From SZUA-309 sp965233675 (lineage in GTDB: Bacteria; Pseudomonadota; Gammaproteobacteria; Pseudomonadales; Azotimanducaceae), in the NCBI GenBank assembly GCA_965233675.1, contig OZ247498.1, forward strand, positions 2,480,001-2,544,000: DNA of 64,000 nucleotides, written 5' to 3'. Position numbers and translations under genes: made by a program. The notes under the pieces are model-generated. The model did not search any database. It worked only from the letters and a program-made list of their open reading frames with translations, and was not told where the DNA came from. Below, one piece after another: positions 1-7,816 of this stretch; positions within the stretch are counted from its first letter, which is position 1; the number at the start of each line of letters is the position of its first letter.

Positions 1-1106
1 CCGACCGCCTCAGGAAGCGATCGATCATGATCGTTTCCGGCATCTTCAATACCATCGCCACAACGGCCCTGGCAGCCATCGTCTATGCCGGGGACGTCAC
101 TTTCTGGCACTTCATCTACTTCGGCGTCTTCAACGGCACGGTGCTGGCGCTGTCGATGCCGGCCCGGGCCTCGGTGACGCCGGAAATCGTCGGTCGTGAT
201 CAGGTGGTGAACGCCATGGCGCTGCAGTCCGCCACCTTCAATCTCTCCAGGATCGTGGGGCCAACCCTGGCCGGTATGCTGATTGCCCTGTTCGGCTCGG
301 GGGACACGAGTTCGGCCGAGGGCGTTGGCATCGTCATCTTCACCGTCACCCTGCTCTACCTCTTTTCCGTGATCTGTACCGCCCTCATTCACTACCAGGG
401 AAATCCGCATCGGGAAGGGACAAGTCCTGTCGCTGACGTGATCGAAGGCTTCCGCTTCATGCGCGAACAACGGATCGTGCTCGGACTGCTGGTGATGGGA
501 TTTGTGCCTATGACCTTCGGTTTTTCCGTCACCTTTCTGATGCCCGCCTTCAACGCCGATATCATTCTGGGCGGCCCGGACACCCTGGGGTTGCTGATGA
601 CGGCGGCGGGTACCGGCGCGCTAGGCGGTTCGCTGCTCCTCGCCCGAGCCGGCGACATCGGCGGCAAAGGCCGGGTGATGTTCTATGCCGGATTCCTCTG
701 GGCCATCTTCATCGCCGCCTTTGCGCTGTCCGGCAACCTGGTGGCCGCCATGTTCTTCGGTGCGGTCACCGGTCTCTTCGGTGCGGTGATGGGCTCGCTC
801 AACATGAGCGTCATCCAGATCGCACTGCCGGATGAGATACGCGGCCGGGTGATGGCCATCATGATGATGGCCCATGGCTTCATGCCGCTCGGCATCATTC
901 CGATCAGCGCTGTGGCCGAAACCTGGGGCATCGACCTGGCGCTCGCGCTCGCGGCCGTTCTGCTGGCGACCAGCCTGCTGCTGCTGAGAATCTGGATTCC
1001 CGAGCTCGCCCGCATCGACAAAGGCCACGACGAGGATTCCGAACAGCATGCGGATGCAGGCATTGCCGCGGGGGATGAGCAGCTACCAGGCGGTCGGCAG
1101 GTGTGA
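1..1106 (+). CDS. MFS transporter (MFS_3/EntS-like), 5' truncated by window edge
   Basis: The frame is open from the first bases of the window. It reads a DRLRKRS stretch, which matches the loop 2-3 motif A of major facilitator proteins (G-x-x-x-D-R-x-x-R-R), just before the first in-frame ATG at 27. That ATG is therefore probably internal and the true start lies off the left edge. About eight to ten hydrophobic segments follow, with a cytoplasmic loop near the middle and a charged, acidic C-terminal tail (KGHDEDSEQHAD). The fold resembles the MFS_3 branch of putative efflux proteins. The substrate cannot be told. The stop codon overlaps the GTG start of the next gene, so the two are translationally coupled. 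Confidence 0.8.
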   Translation, partial: DRLRKRSIMIVSGIFNTIATTALAAIVYAGDVTFWHFIYFGVFNGTVLALSMPARASVTPEIVGRDQVVNAMALQSATFNLSRIVGPTLAGMLIALFGSGDTSSAEGVGIVIFTVTLLYLFSVICTALIHYQGNPHREGTSPVADVIEGFRFMREQRIVLGLLVMGFVPMTFGFSVTFLMPAFNADIILGGPDTLGLLMTAAGTGALGGSLLLARAGDIGGKGRVMFYAGFLWAIFIAAFALSGNLVAAMFFGAVTGLFGAVMGSLNMSVIQIALPDEIRGRVMAIMMMAHGFMPLGIIPISAVAETWGIDLALALAAVLLATSLLLLRIWIPELARIDKGHDEDSEQHADAGIAAGDEQLPGGRQV

Positions 1107-2089
1107 GCTCCCTGGTTACCGGCAGTGCGGGGCATCTGGGCGAAGGTCTGGTGCGGACCCTCAGGGCGGCCGGCGAGGACGTCACAGGGCTGGACATCAA
1201 ACGCTCACCCTGGACGGATCGAGTCGGAAGCATCCGCGACAAGGCGCTGATCCAGGAGCTGATGACAGGCGTGCAGACGGTGTTTCATACTGCCACGCTG
1301 CATAAGCCCCACGTCGCCACTCACAGTAAACAGGATTTCATCGACACCAACCTATCCGGCACGCTGAATCTGCTCGATTGCGCGTCGGCCGCGGGTGTTG
1401 CGCAGTTCATCTTTACCAGCACGACCAGCGTGTTCGGCAATGCCCTTCGGCCGCCACCGGGCACGCCGGCTGCCTGGATCACCGAAGCAGTCGTTCCGGA
1501 ACCGAAAAATATCTACGGTGTGAGTAAAGCCACGGCCGAAGACCTCTGCCTGCTCACCCACCGGCAGCGCGCGCTCGCCTGTATCGTGCTGCGAACCTCC
1601 AGGTTCTTCCCGGAAGAGGACGACAACCGCGAACGACGCCAGCAGTTCACCAACGTGAATCTAAAGGCAAACGAGTTTCTATACCGCCGGGTGGACATAC
1701 AGGATGTGGTCGAAGCCCACCTTCGTGCCCGGGCGTGTGCCGGTCGAATCGGCTTTGGTCGTTACATCATCAGTGCCACGTCACCGTTTGAGCCAGACGA
1801 TCTTGCCGAACTGAACAGCAATGCCCCTGCCGTGGTCGCCAGAAAATACCCTGGCTATCAGGCGATCTATGAACGGCACAACTTCCGGATGCAGCAACAC
1901 ATAGACCGGGTCTACGTGAACACTGCAGCGAGAAGAGATCTCGGCTGGTCACCCGAATGGAACTTCGAAACCGTGCTGGATCGTCTGAAACGGAATGTGC
2001 CACCACAGAGTCCACTGGCACGCGCCATCGGCAGCAAGGGCTATCACGATCGCAGCTTCGCCGACGGTCCGTTCCCGGTGGAAGAATAG
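1103..2089 (+). CDS. NAD(P)-dependent epimerase/dehydratase-like SDR
   Basis: This is an extended short-chain dehydrogenase/reductase of 328 residues. The nucleotide-binding TGxxGxxG motif (TGSAGHLGEG) sits at the N-terminus and the catalytic YxxxK pair is in YGVSKATAED, preceded by a TSTTSVFG segment that would supply the active-site Ser/Thr. The length and the C-terminal substrate domain fit NDP-sugar epimerases and related dehydratases. The start is a GTG that overlaps the TGA of the transporter upstream, which puts the two genes in one operon. The substrate is not evident: it could be a nucleotide sugar or a small lipid-like alcohol. Confidence 0.8.
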   Translation: MSSLVTGSAGHLGEGLVRTLRAAGEDVTGLDIKRSPWTDRVGSIRDKALIQELMTGVQTVFHTATLHKPHVATHSKQDFIDTNLSGTLNLLDCASAAGVAQFIFTSTTSVFGNALRPPPGTPAAWITEAVVPEPKNIYGVSKATAEDLCLLTHRQRALACIVLRTSRFFPEEDDNRERRQQFTNVNLKANEFLYRRVDIQDVVEAHLRARACAGRIGFGRYIISATSPFEPDDLAELNSNAPAVVARKYPGYQAIYERHNFRMQQHIDRVYVNTAARRDLGWSPEWNFETVLDRLKRNVPPQSPLARAIGSKGYHDRSFADGPFPVEE

Positions 2090-2143
2090 CGTCGGGCAGG
2101 CTACGGTGACCGGATCGACAACCAGCCGCCTGAGGCCTATAAG

Positions 2144-3310
2144 ATGATCAACAGCCGCATTACCGCTCCCAGCGCCGGTCTGAGCACAGCACTGCTTGGT
2201 GCGGTCATGCTGACCCTGACAGCATGCGGGAACGAGCAGCCGCAGGATGCGGACGTCACGGGCACTGAGTCGGGCACAGAAACGGCGCCGGCACCTCGGA
2301 ACGACGCAGGCGTCGAGCAGTCGATCGAGTCTCAGCTCCTGCCCGGCATCGAATTCCTGACCGTCCAGAGCAATGGTATCCAGATGCGTGTTGCCACCCT
2401 GGGTGATGGACCCGTGGTGCTGTTCGCCCACGGCTGGCCGGAATCCTGGTATTCCTGGCGGCATCAGATCAAAGCCGTGGCGGACGCCGGTTATCGGGCG
2501 CTGGCGCCGGACATGCGGGGCTATGGTGGAACCGATGCCCCGGAGGACATCGCCAGCTACAACCAGGTGAATCTCGCCGCCGATATGGTCGGCATTCTGG
2601 ATGCACTCGACATCGATTCAGCAACCATGGTGGGGCATGACTGGGGCTCGCCGGTGGCGACCCACAGCGTGCTGCTCTATCCGGAGCGCTTCAACGGTCT
2701 GGTGATGATGAGTGTGCCCCACGGCGGCCGCGGTCCGGCGGATCCCATGGCCGCCATGCGGGCCAGAACCGGCGACAATTTCTTCTACATGGTTTACCAC
2801 AATGAGCCGGGCGGCGTGGCAGAAGCCGAGTACGACAGCGATCCGCGCGGCTTCCTGAGCCGCATCTACCAGTCGCCGGATTCCCCACGGGAGCCACCGG
2901 AAGTCACCGATCCCAGGCGTTCAGCCGGTGGCTGGATACCGCGGCTCGGTGCGCCAGAGGGACTGCCGGACTGGCTGGCTCCGGAGGATCTCGACTACTA
3001 CGTGAGCCAGTTTGAAAAGGCCGGCTTCCGGGGCGGCGTGAACTACTACCGGAACTTCACGCGCTCCTGGGAACTCACCGCCGATCTGGACCAGACCGTG
3101 CAGGTCCCCGCTCTGTTCATCGCCGGCGATAAAGACATGGTCATCGGTGGCGCCAGCGAAACGCAACTGCGCGGCATGATGGCCAGCACGGTCCCTCAGC
3201 TGACCGATGTGGTACTGATCCCCGGTATCGGACATTGGGTTCAGCAGGAGGCACCGGCCGAAACCAACGAGGCGCTGTTGGCCTTTCTTGCCTTCCTGGC
3301 AGCGCACTGA
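2144..3310 (+). CDS. Epoxide hydrolase-family alpha/beta hydrolase, predicted lipoprotein
   Basis: The N-terminus is a lipoprotein signal: positive start, hydrophobic stretch, lipobox LTAC with Cys about residue 28, then a Gln/Asp/Glu/Thr-rich linker of roughly 50 residues. The catalytic domain is epoxide hydrolase-like. It has HGWPESWYSWRHQ (oxyanion HGxP), the nucleophile elbow GHDWGS with Asp as nucleophile, a cap region with tyrosines, and the catalytic His in GIGHWVQQEAP. Members of this family are normally cytosolic, so export and membrane anchoring are unusual. A close paralogue without a signal peptide lies at 59283-60239. The substrate is inferred to be a hydrophobic epoxide. No operon partner is apparent. 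Confidence 0.82.
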   Translation: MINSRITAPSAGLSTALLGAVMLTLTACGNEQPQDADVTGTESGTETAPAPRNDAGVEQSIESQLLPGIEFLTVQSNGIQMRVATLGDGPVVLFAHGWPESWYSWRHQIKAVADAGYRALAPDMRGYGGTDAPEDIASYNQVNLAADMVGILDALDIDSATMVGHDWGSPVATHSVLLYPERFNGLVMMSVPHGGRGPADPMAAMRARTGDNFFYMVYHNEPGGVAEAEYDSDPRGFLSRIYQSPDSPREPPEVTDPRRSAGGWIPRLGAPEGLPDWLAPEDLDYYVSQFEKAGFRGGVNYYRNFTRSWELTADLDQTVQVPALFIAGDKDMVIGGASETQLRGMMASTVPQLTDVVLIPGIGHWVQQEAPAETNEALLAFLAFLAAH

Positions 3311-3342
3311 GGGCCATTTCTGTGCAAAACGCACACATTCCC

Positions 3343-3365
3343 GGCCGATTCACACGCTATCGGCC
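3343..3365. terminator. Hairpin after epoxide hydrolase gene
   Basis: A perfect 7-bp inverted repeat (GGCCGAT and ATCGGCC) encloses a 9-nt loop, 32 bp past the stop of the hydrolase gene. There is no T-run, so it is at best a weak or Rho-assisted terminator. It could instead be a binding site in front of the globin fusion gene. Confidence 0.3.
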
Positions 3366-3456
3366 TGAAATCCGCCTGATACCACGCTGAGCACAACGTT
3401 CAGACCAACGCTGCCCGCGCAATCTGCCGCCACTCGCTCAGTAGTGGATACCTGCC

Positions 3457-4590
3457 ATGCAGTCTTTCGATATCGTTGAACGTTTCGCCGTCCTCCTGCT
3501 CGTTGCCGGGATGGGCATGTTTATCTGGGGCTGGTCCATCGAACCCCCCGCTGGTCTCATCGACGCAATCTCCGGCGCGTACTCCGACTGGAGTCCGGGC
3601 CTGGTGGTCGACGGTCTCCTGTTGCTGGTCATCAACCGGGTGCTGCGCAACAACGAGCGCACGCGAATCCTGGGCCAGGTGGGCAGCCTCTCGAACGAGT
3701 TTGCGCTGGACGCCGTGCGCCGCTGTCAGGAGGAAGGCTGGGACAGGAACGGCGCCATGTCCGGCCGCTGTTACGCCCGGGCCAGGCTTTCCCGGGCCGA
3801 TCTTTCCGGGGCCGCGCTTTCAGGCAGTGACTTCAGCTTCGCCGATCTCCGCGGAGTGGACTTCATGCAGGCCGATCTTCGTGGCGCCGACCTCACCGGC
3901 GCCAATCTGACCGACGCGGACTTCAGGTGGGCGGACCTCACGGGGGCAACACTGCGCTGGGCCGATCTGACGGGCGCAGAATTGGACGGCGCCAGGCTCC
4001 CTGGCGTTGATGCCACCTCTGCCTGCATCGAACCACATCATCAGGAATTCCCCGAACTGCGGGGTGCCATCATCGGCGGCTATCTCTCCGGGCAGCAGCA
4101 GGCCCTGCTGAAGGAAAGCTTCGAACAGCTGCTCGCCGCCGGTCCCGGGGTGATCCGCGGATTCTACGAGCGATTGTTCATCGTGGCGCCGGAGGTGGAA
4201 GGGCTGTTCAGCACCGACCTGGACCGCCAGGTGCGGAAGTTCCTGCAAAGCCTGCACGTGATCGTCTCGAGCCTCGGCTGTACGGAGAAAGCCGTGCCCA
4301 TGCTGCAGCGTCTGGGTGAGCGCCACCGGGACTACGGCGTGCTGCCCGAACACTATCCGATCGTCGGCGGCGTGCTCATCGAGACCCTGGAGCACGCCCT
4401 GAGCGAAGCTTTCACCGCGGAATGCCGGGAAGCCTGGGCCGGTGCCTTCGCCCAGATCGCGACGATCATGAGCGCGGCGCCGGAGGTTGTGAGCGTGTGT
4501 TCGTCGGCGTCATCCGCCCATGACGCGCAGGATCGGACAGCGGAAGGAATCATCCGCTTTCCGCACCATGGGGTAAACGACGCGGCGTGA
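3457..4590 (+). CDS. Membrane-anchored pentapeptide-repeat/globin fusion protein
   Basis: This 377-residue protein has three parts. Residues 8-27 form a transmembrane helix and a second hydrophobic stretch lies near 48-64, followed by a basic, helical linker. Residues about 108-185 are pentapeptide repeats of the A(D/N)LxG type (ADLSGA, ADLRGV, ADLRGADLTGANL and so on), which fold as a right-handed square beta-helix. Residues about 208-345 are a single-domain globin of the flavohemoglobin/Vgb type. It carries a probable CD1 Phe in LFSTDL (F251), a probable distal Gln (Q258) and the proximal His H290 in GERHRDYGV, followed by the family-typical PEHYPIVG. The role is inferred to be heme-based oxygen or NO sensing or binding at the membrane. 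There is no reductase or output domain. The C-terminal tail is low-complexity Ser/Ala. Confidence 0.82.
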   Translation: MQSFDIVERFAVLLLVAGMGMFIWGWSIEPPAGLIDAISGAYSDWSPGLVVDGLLLLVINRVLRNNERTRILGQVGSLSNEFALDAVRRCQEEGWDRNGAMSGRCYARARLSRADLSGAALSGSDFSFADLRGVDFMQADLRGADLTGANLTDADFRWADLTGATLRWADLTGAELDGARLPGVDATSACIEPHHQEFPELRGAIIGGYLSGQQQALLKESFEQLLAAGPGVIRGFYERLFIVAPEVEGLFSTDLDRQVRKFLQSLHVIVSSLGCTEKAVPMLQRLGERHRDYGVLPEHYPIVGGVLIETLEHALSEAFTAECREAWAGAFAQIATIMSAAPEVVSVCSSASSAHDAQDRTAEGIIRFPHHGVNDAA

Positions 4591-4635
4591 CCGGTCAGGT
4601 ACGATTGCGCGGGAAGACTGAGGATACGGAAGCAA

Positions 4636-5334
4636 ATGACAATCGAACTTTCTGAACGGGAAGCCCGCGTGATCGGCTGCCTGATGGAGAAATCCGTCAT
4701 CACCCCGGATCAGTATCCGATGACCCTGAACGCACTGACCAATGCCTGCAATCAGAAGTCGTCGAGAGAGCCGGTGATGAATCTGGAGCCCGGCGAGGTT
4801 TTGAATACCCTGCGCGCTCTGCAGGATAAACATCTGGTCCGGGTGGAAGAAAACTTCAAGACGCAGGTGGAGAAGTTCACGCACCGGCTGTGCAACACGC
4901 CTTTTTCCGACTACGAGTTCGACGAGGCACAGTTCGCCATCATCACCGTTCTTCTGCTGCGCGGACCTCGTACGCCGGGTGAGCTGAAGGCCAACGTGGG
5001 TCGTCTGCATTCCTTCGCTGACAATGCCGAAGTGCAGGAAACGCTGAACTCGCTGATGAATGGCGAAGGCGGTCCGGTTGTGGTGCAACTGCCCCGGGTG
5101 CCCGGCCGCCGCGACAATGCGTACGCGCACCTGCTGTCGGGACCGGTGACCGCTGCCGCACAGCCCACTGCCGTCCCACCGGCCACGGCCGACTCAGCAG
5201 CCACCCCGGGCGATCGCAACCAGACAGCGACTGTCGCTACGCAACTGAGTGATCGGGTGCAAGCGCTCGAGTTCGAAGTGGCGACACTCAAAGCCGAGCT
5301 CAGGACTCTCAAAGCAGAACTCGGCGTCGAGTAG
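4636..5334 (+). CDS. yceH: YceH family protein (DUF480/UPF0502)
   Basis: The first 160 or so residues match the YceH family, with the characteristic LSEREARVIGCLMEKS start, the YPMTLNALTNACNQKS(S/N)R(E/D)P segment and a second winged-helix-like half (RGPRTPGELK). The C-terminus adds a Pro/Ala/Thr-rich linker and a short coiled coil (VQALEFEVATLKAELRTLKAEL). The family has two winged-helix domains and no settled biochemical function, so DNA or RNA binding is only a fold-based guess. The gene follows the globin fusion by 45 bp on the same strand and could be cotranscribed with it. Confidence 0.88.
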   Translation: MTIELSEREARVIGCLMEKSVITPDQYPMTLNALTNACNQKSSREPVMNLEPGEVLNTLRALQDKHLVRVEENFKTQVEKFTHRLCNTPFSDYEFDEAQFAIITVLLLRGPRTPGELKANVGRLHSFADNAEVQETLNSLMNGEGGPVVVQLPRVPGRRDNAYAHLLSGPVTAAAQPTAVPPATADSAATPGDRNQTATVATQLSDRVQALEFEVATLKAELRTLKAELGVE

Positions 5335-5473
5335 GCGAACAAAAGCCTGCGCAATCGCAGCCGCGATTTGCCCGCTGCGCATTCGTTCCGAACGCACAGG
5401 CCAACTTCTGCATCATGTCCTGCAGTTCACTATCGGGCGCCGCACGCAACGCGATGCCGGCACCGTCAGCCAT
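5309..5473 (-). CDS. Possible small protein (54 aa), unknown
   Basis: A 54-codon frame runs on the minus strand between yceH and the ThuA gene. It starts at an ATG preceded by a strong Shine-Dalgarno-like GGGAGAGGGG seven bases upstream, and ends 26 bp inside the 3' end of yceH. The product has three cysteines (one pair as CDC) and a basic C-terminus. No family is recognised. The ribosome-binding site is the only positive evidence, and antisense overlap with the 3' end of yceH argues for caution. Confidence 0.3.
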   Translation of the reverse strand: MADGAGIALRAAPDSELQDMMQKLACAFGTNAQRANRGCDCAGFCSPTRRRVLL

Positions 5474-5540
5474 GTTCAGACCCCTCTCCCTCAGTGGCCG
5501 GTCAGTGTACAGTAGGCGCCTGATTCGGGGAGAGACCACC

Positions 5541-6347
5541 ATGCGCATCACGATGACAGTGCTGGCTGCAGCGCTTCTGAGTGCCTGCACCGACCCGGCG
5601 ATACCCGCCGATCTCACCCGTTCACTCTCCGTCGCTGAAGACAACGCACCCATCAGCGTTCTGGTCCTCACGACGACCCACGGCTACCGGCATCGGGGTG
5701 CCATTGACACCACAAAGGCCCTCCTTCCCCGGCTCAATGACGCCACGGAATTCAACTTCCATTCGACAGAATCGCTTCAGGACCTGGAAAACCTGAAACG
5801 CTTCGACGTGCTCTTTTTCGCCAACAGCACACTGCGGATCGCGCCGGACACCGAGGGTGGTCTGAACGGGACTCACCAGCAGGCCATACTTTCCTTTGTC
5901 CGTGCGGGGGGTGGCTTTGTTGGTGCCCACGCCGCACTCGATGCCGGCTATGGCTGGAACGCCTATCGTGACCTCGTCGGCGGCGGTCTGTTCCACTCGC
6001 ACCCCTGGACCCAGACCGTCCGGATCAGCAATGAAGCGCCCGGCCATCCAGCCACCAGGCACCTAGCGGCACGGTTTGAACTGCGCGACGAGATCTATCT
6101 GCTGGACGACAACCCGAGACCGAATGGAAACGTGCTGCTCAGTCTGGACACCACCAGTGTCGATCTCTCGAAGCTGCCCGCGGAATTCGATCGCACGGAC
6201 ATTCCGCTGTCCTGGACCAGAGTCGAGGGTGACGGGCGCATATTCATGACCAAACTGGGACATTTTCCGGAAGTCTGGCTGGACCCACGGTTTCTCGAAC
6301 ACCTGCTGCAGGGACTCCGGTTCGCAGCAGGCAGATTCCCGACCTAA
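5541..6347 (+). CDS. ThuA-like domain lipoprotein
   Basis: The start at 5541 has a good ribosome-binding site (GGGGAGAGACCACC) and opens a lipoprotein signal peptide with lipobox LLSAC, Cys at about residue 18. An in-frame ATG 126 bases earlier would put a nonsense extension before the signal. The mature part is a ThuA/glutamine-amidotransferase-like domain (trehalose utilisation, Pfam ThuA). It has VLVLTTTHGYRH at the first strand, a GGGFVGAHAALDAGYGW segment followed by DLVGGGLFHSHPW, and a C-terminal GRIFMTKLGHFPEVW. ThuA proteins are linked to sugar (trehalose/maltose and ketosugar) metabolism but their catalysis is poorly defined. Lipid anchoring places this one on the periplasmic side. 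Confidence 0.8.
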   Translation: MRITMTVLAAALLSACTDPAIPADLTRSLSVAEDNAPISVLVLTTTHGYRHRGAIDTTKALLPRLNDATEFNFHSTESLQDLENLKRFDVLFFANSTLRIAPDTEGGLNGTHQQAILSFVRAGGGFVGAHAALDAGYGWNAYRDLVGGGLFHSHPWTQTVRISNEAPGHPATRHLAARFELRDEIYLLDDNPRPNGNVLLSLDTTSVDLSKLPAEFDRTDIPLSWTRVEGDGRIFMTKLGHFPEVWLDPRFLEHLLQGLRFAAGRFPT

Positions 6348-6382
6348 AGCAATCAACAACCCCATCAAAAAGGAGAAGATAC

Positions 6383-6787
6383 ATGAGCATCGAGCTCGCA
6401 AAGGAATCCATTGATCTCGGAATCGTCACCCGCAATCCCCAGACCATGCTCGCGTTCTATCGTGATCTGGTCGGGCTCGACTACCAGGCGGAAACGCCGA
6501 TGCCCGGCGGTGGCACCATGCACCGGCTGCTGTGCGGAACCAGCCTGATCAAGCTGGTGACGCCCTCCGGTCTGACGGATATCGAAGCCCCTCCCGGTGG
6601 CTTTTCCGGCGCCAGCGGCTATCGGTACTGGACCATCAGCGTCAGCAATCTGGACGCCATTGTCGCAACCTGCACGGATGCCGACGTGCCGGTGCACATT
6701 CCGCCAACGGAAGTCCGCCCGGGTGTGCGCATCGCGATCGTGGAAGATCCGGACGGCAACTGGCTGGAATTCATAGAGGCCGCCTGA
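6383..6787 (+). CDS. VOC superfamily (glyoxalase/dioxygenase fold) protein
   Basis: At 134 residues this is a single vicinal-oxygen-chelate unit with two beta-alpha-beta-beta-beta modules. The first half opens with SIDLGIVTRNPQTMLAFYRDLVGL and the second has TISVSNLDAIVATC. Candidate metal ligands are the His in TMHRLLCG and the Glu in WLEFIEAA. A strong AAGGAGAA ribosome-binding site precedes the ATG. The family includes lyases, isomerases and extradiol dioxygenases, so the reaction cannot be named. It sits convergent to an EthD-domain gene, another small protein type often found in aromatic or terpenoid degradation. Confidence 0.78.
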   Translation: MSIELAKESIDLGIVTRNPQTMLAFYRDLVGLDYQAETPMPGGGTMHRLLCGTSLIKLVTPSGLTDIEAPPGGFSGASGYRYWTISVSNLDAIVATCTDADVPVHIPPTEVRPGVRIAIVEDPDGNWLEFIEAA

Positions 6788-6797
6788 GCCAGCGGGC

Positions 6798-7406
6798 TCA
6801 GGTGGAGAACCGCTCAACCCTGGCGACAAGACGCCTCGCCGACCGCTTCGGGTCGGCGAACCGCCGCACGTCACGGGCGATGATCTCCGGGCCATCGGGC
6901 TCGGAGTAGAAACGGTTTCTGAGATCCTCCTCGCTGGCGAATCCGCACAGGGCAAAGCCATCGAACGCCGGACCGGAAACCGTGGTCAGCACGTTGAGTT
7001 GGCGATACTCCGTCATGTGCGCATGCTGCGCCAGCGCCAGCGGTCCATGCACGTCGCGCCAATGGGCGTCCGACTGCGCATGAGTCAGACCCGGTGCCCG
7101 AACCATCGGGAAAAGCCCGAATACACGTCCGGTGCCGGGTTTCATGACGCGCACCTGCAGCCGGTACACGCCCACGTCGCCGACGCCAGCCAGTTCGCCC
7201 GGATCATCGACCGGGACAGTCAACAGGCCTCGAAAAGGCAGATGCTGCCAGACTGCCCGCTCATCCAGATACAGGGTTCCTCCCAGCGCCCGGCCAATCG
7301 TCCTGGCCGCACCCGGATCTGTCGTCGCAGCCGCACAGCACCAGCGTGCCTCGGTTTCCCGGCCATCTTTATCACCGTCTGTCGCTCCCGGCATACCCCC
7401 CTCCAT
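6798..7406 (-). CDS. EthD domain-containing protein
   Basis: About 200 residues with a dimeric alpha-beta barrel (EthD) domain in the middle. The signature is THAQSDAHWRDVHGPLA followed by YRQLNVL, and the C-terminal half ends in an FYSEPDGPEIIARDVRRF strand-helix. EthD proteins accompany cytochrome P450 or other monooxygenase systems, and some cyclise or dehydrate polyketide-like substrates. Three in-frame ATGs are clustered at the start. The one at 7406 is preferred because GGAGGGAG lies six bases ahead of it. The gene is divergent from the selenoprotein gene, with a short shared upstream region. Confidence 0.7.
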   Translation of the reverse strand: MEGGMPGATDGDKDGRETEARWCCAAATTDPGAARTIGRALGGTLYLDERAVWQHLPFRGLLTVPVDDPGELAGVGDVGVYRLQVRVMKPGTGRVFGLFPMVRAPGLTHAQSDAHWRDVHGPLALAQHAHMTEYRQLNVLTTVSGPAFDGFALCGFASEEDLRNRFYSEPDGPEIIARDVRRFADPKRSARRLVARVERFST

Positions 7407-7489
7407 GGTCACTCCCTCCATGTTCGCGATAGTAGCGTTCGTCCCACTTTGAGACTACGCTTCCCCGCACTTCGACGTAAGAACGCATC

Positions 7490-7738
7490 ATGGTCAGGGT
7501 CACCTACTTCTATTCCGCCCTCTGAGGCCGCTGCAAGGCGGCAGGTCTGTCGCTGGAAAAAGTACTGCCTGAGTTCCCGGACATTCAGGTGGAGAAAGTG
7601 TGCGTGGACGGAAATCCCGAACCCATGCGCGAACTCGGCCTGAGGCGCTATCCGGCCCTCGCTTCTGGCGACAACACCCTGTCGGCAATCTTTCTCACCA
7701 AACGCAAGATCCGGCACTTCCTCAAACGCCTGGACTGA
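7490..7738 (+). CDS. Thioredoxin/glutaredoxin-fold selenoprotein with in-frame UGA (Sec12)
   Basis: The frame from ATG 7490 to TGA 7736-7738 encodes 82 residues and is broken only by TGA at 7523-7525. Reading that codon as selenocysteine gives a compact thioredoxin fold. The first strand is VRVTYFYSA, then a UGRC redox motif (U12-G-R-C15) in place of CxxC, a helix, a strand (VEKVCVDG), the cis-proline loop RRYPAL typical of the fold, and a basic C-terminal helix (TKRKIRHFLKRLD). Codon use and reading frame continue seamlessly on both sides of the UGA, and a SECIS-like hairpin follows. The start has only a weak Shine-Dalgarno (taagaa). A likely role is a thiol/selenol oxidoreductase. Automatic callers would miss or split it. 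The selA, selB, selC and selD genes are not in the window. Confidence 0.82.
7537..7554 (+). promoter_or_regulatory. Bacterial SECIS element
   Basis: In the mRNA just after the UGA, GCGGCA (7538-7543) pairs with UGUCGC (7548-7553), and an outer G-U pair is possible. The loop is GGUC. The two loop Gs are at +19 and +20 from the UGA. The core GCAGGUCUG occupies codons 6-8 after the Sec codon and, as I recall it, is identical in sequence and spacing to the SelB-binding hairpin of E. coli fdhF. Other 6-bp pairings (for instance 7527-7532 with 7537-7542 around a GCAA loop) exist but lie too near the UGA. Confidence 0.8.
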
Positions 7739-7816
7739 CGGCCCACCGGCCTGCGGACGGCACAGCCGCCGCGAACGTCACCATTCCGTCACAGGGCCTG
7801 CATACCCTAGCCGCCC

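Noticed and set aside
5415..5540. An upstream in-frame start extending the ThuA protein
   Set aside because: It would bury the lipoprotein signal peptide behind about 42 unlikely residues, while the ATG at 5541 has a good ribosome-binding site.
7490..7738. Interpretation of the UGA-split frame as a pseudogene
   Set aside because: Only one defect is present, it falls exactly on the redox residue, and it is followed by a SECIS-type hairpin at the right distance.
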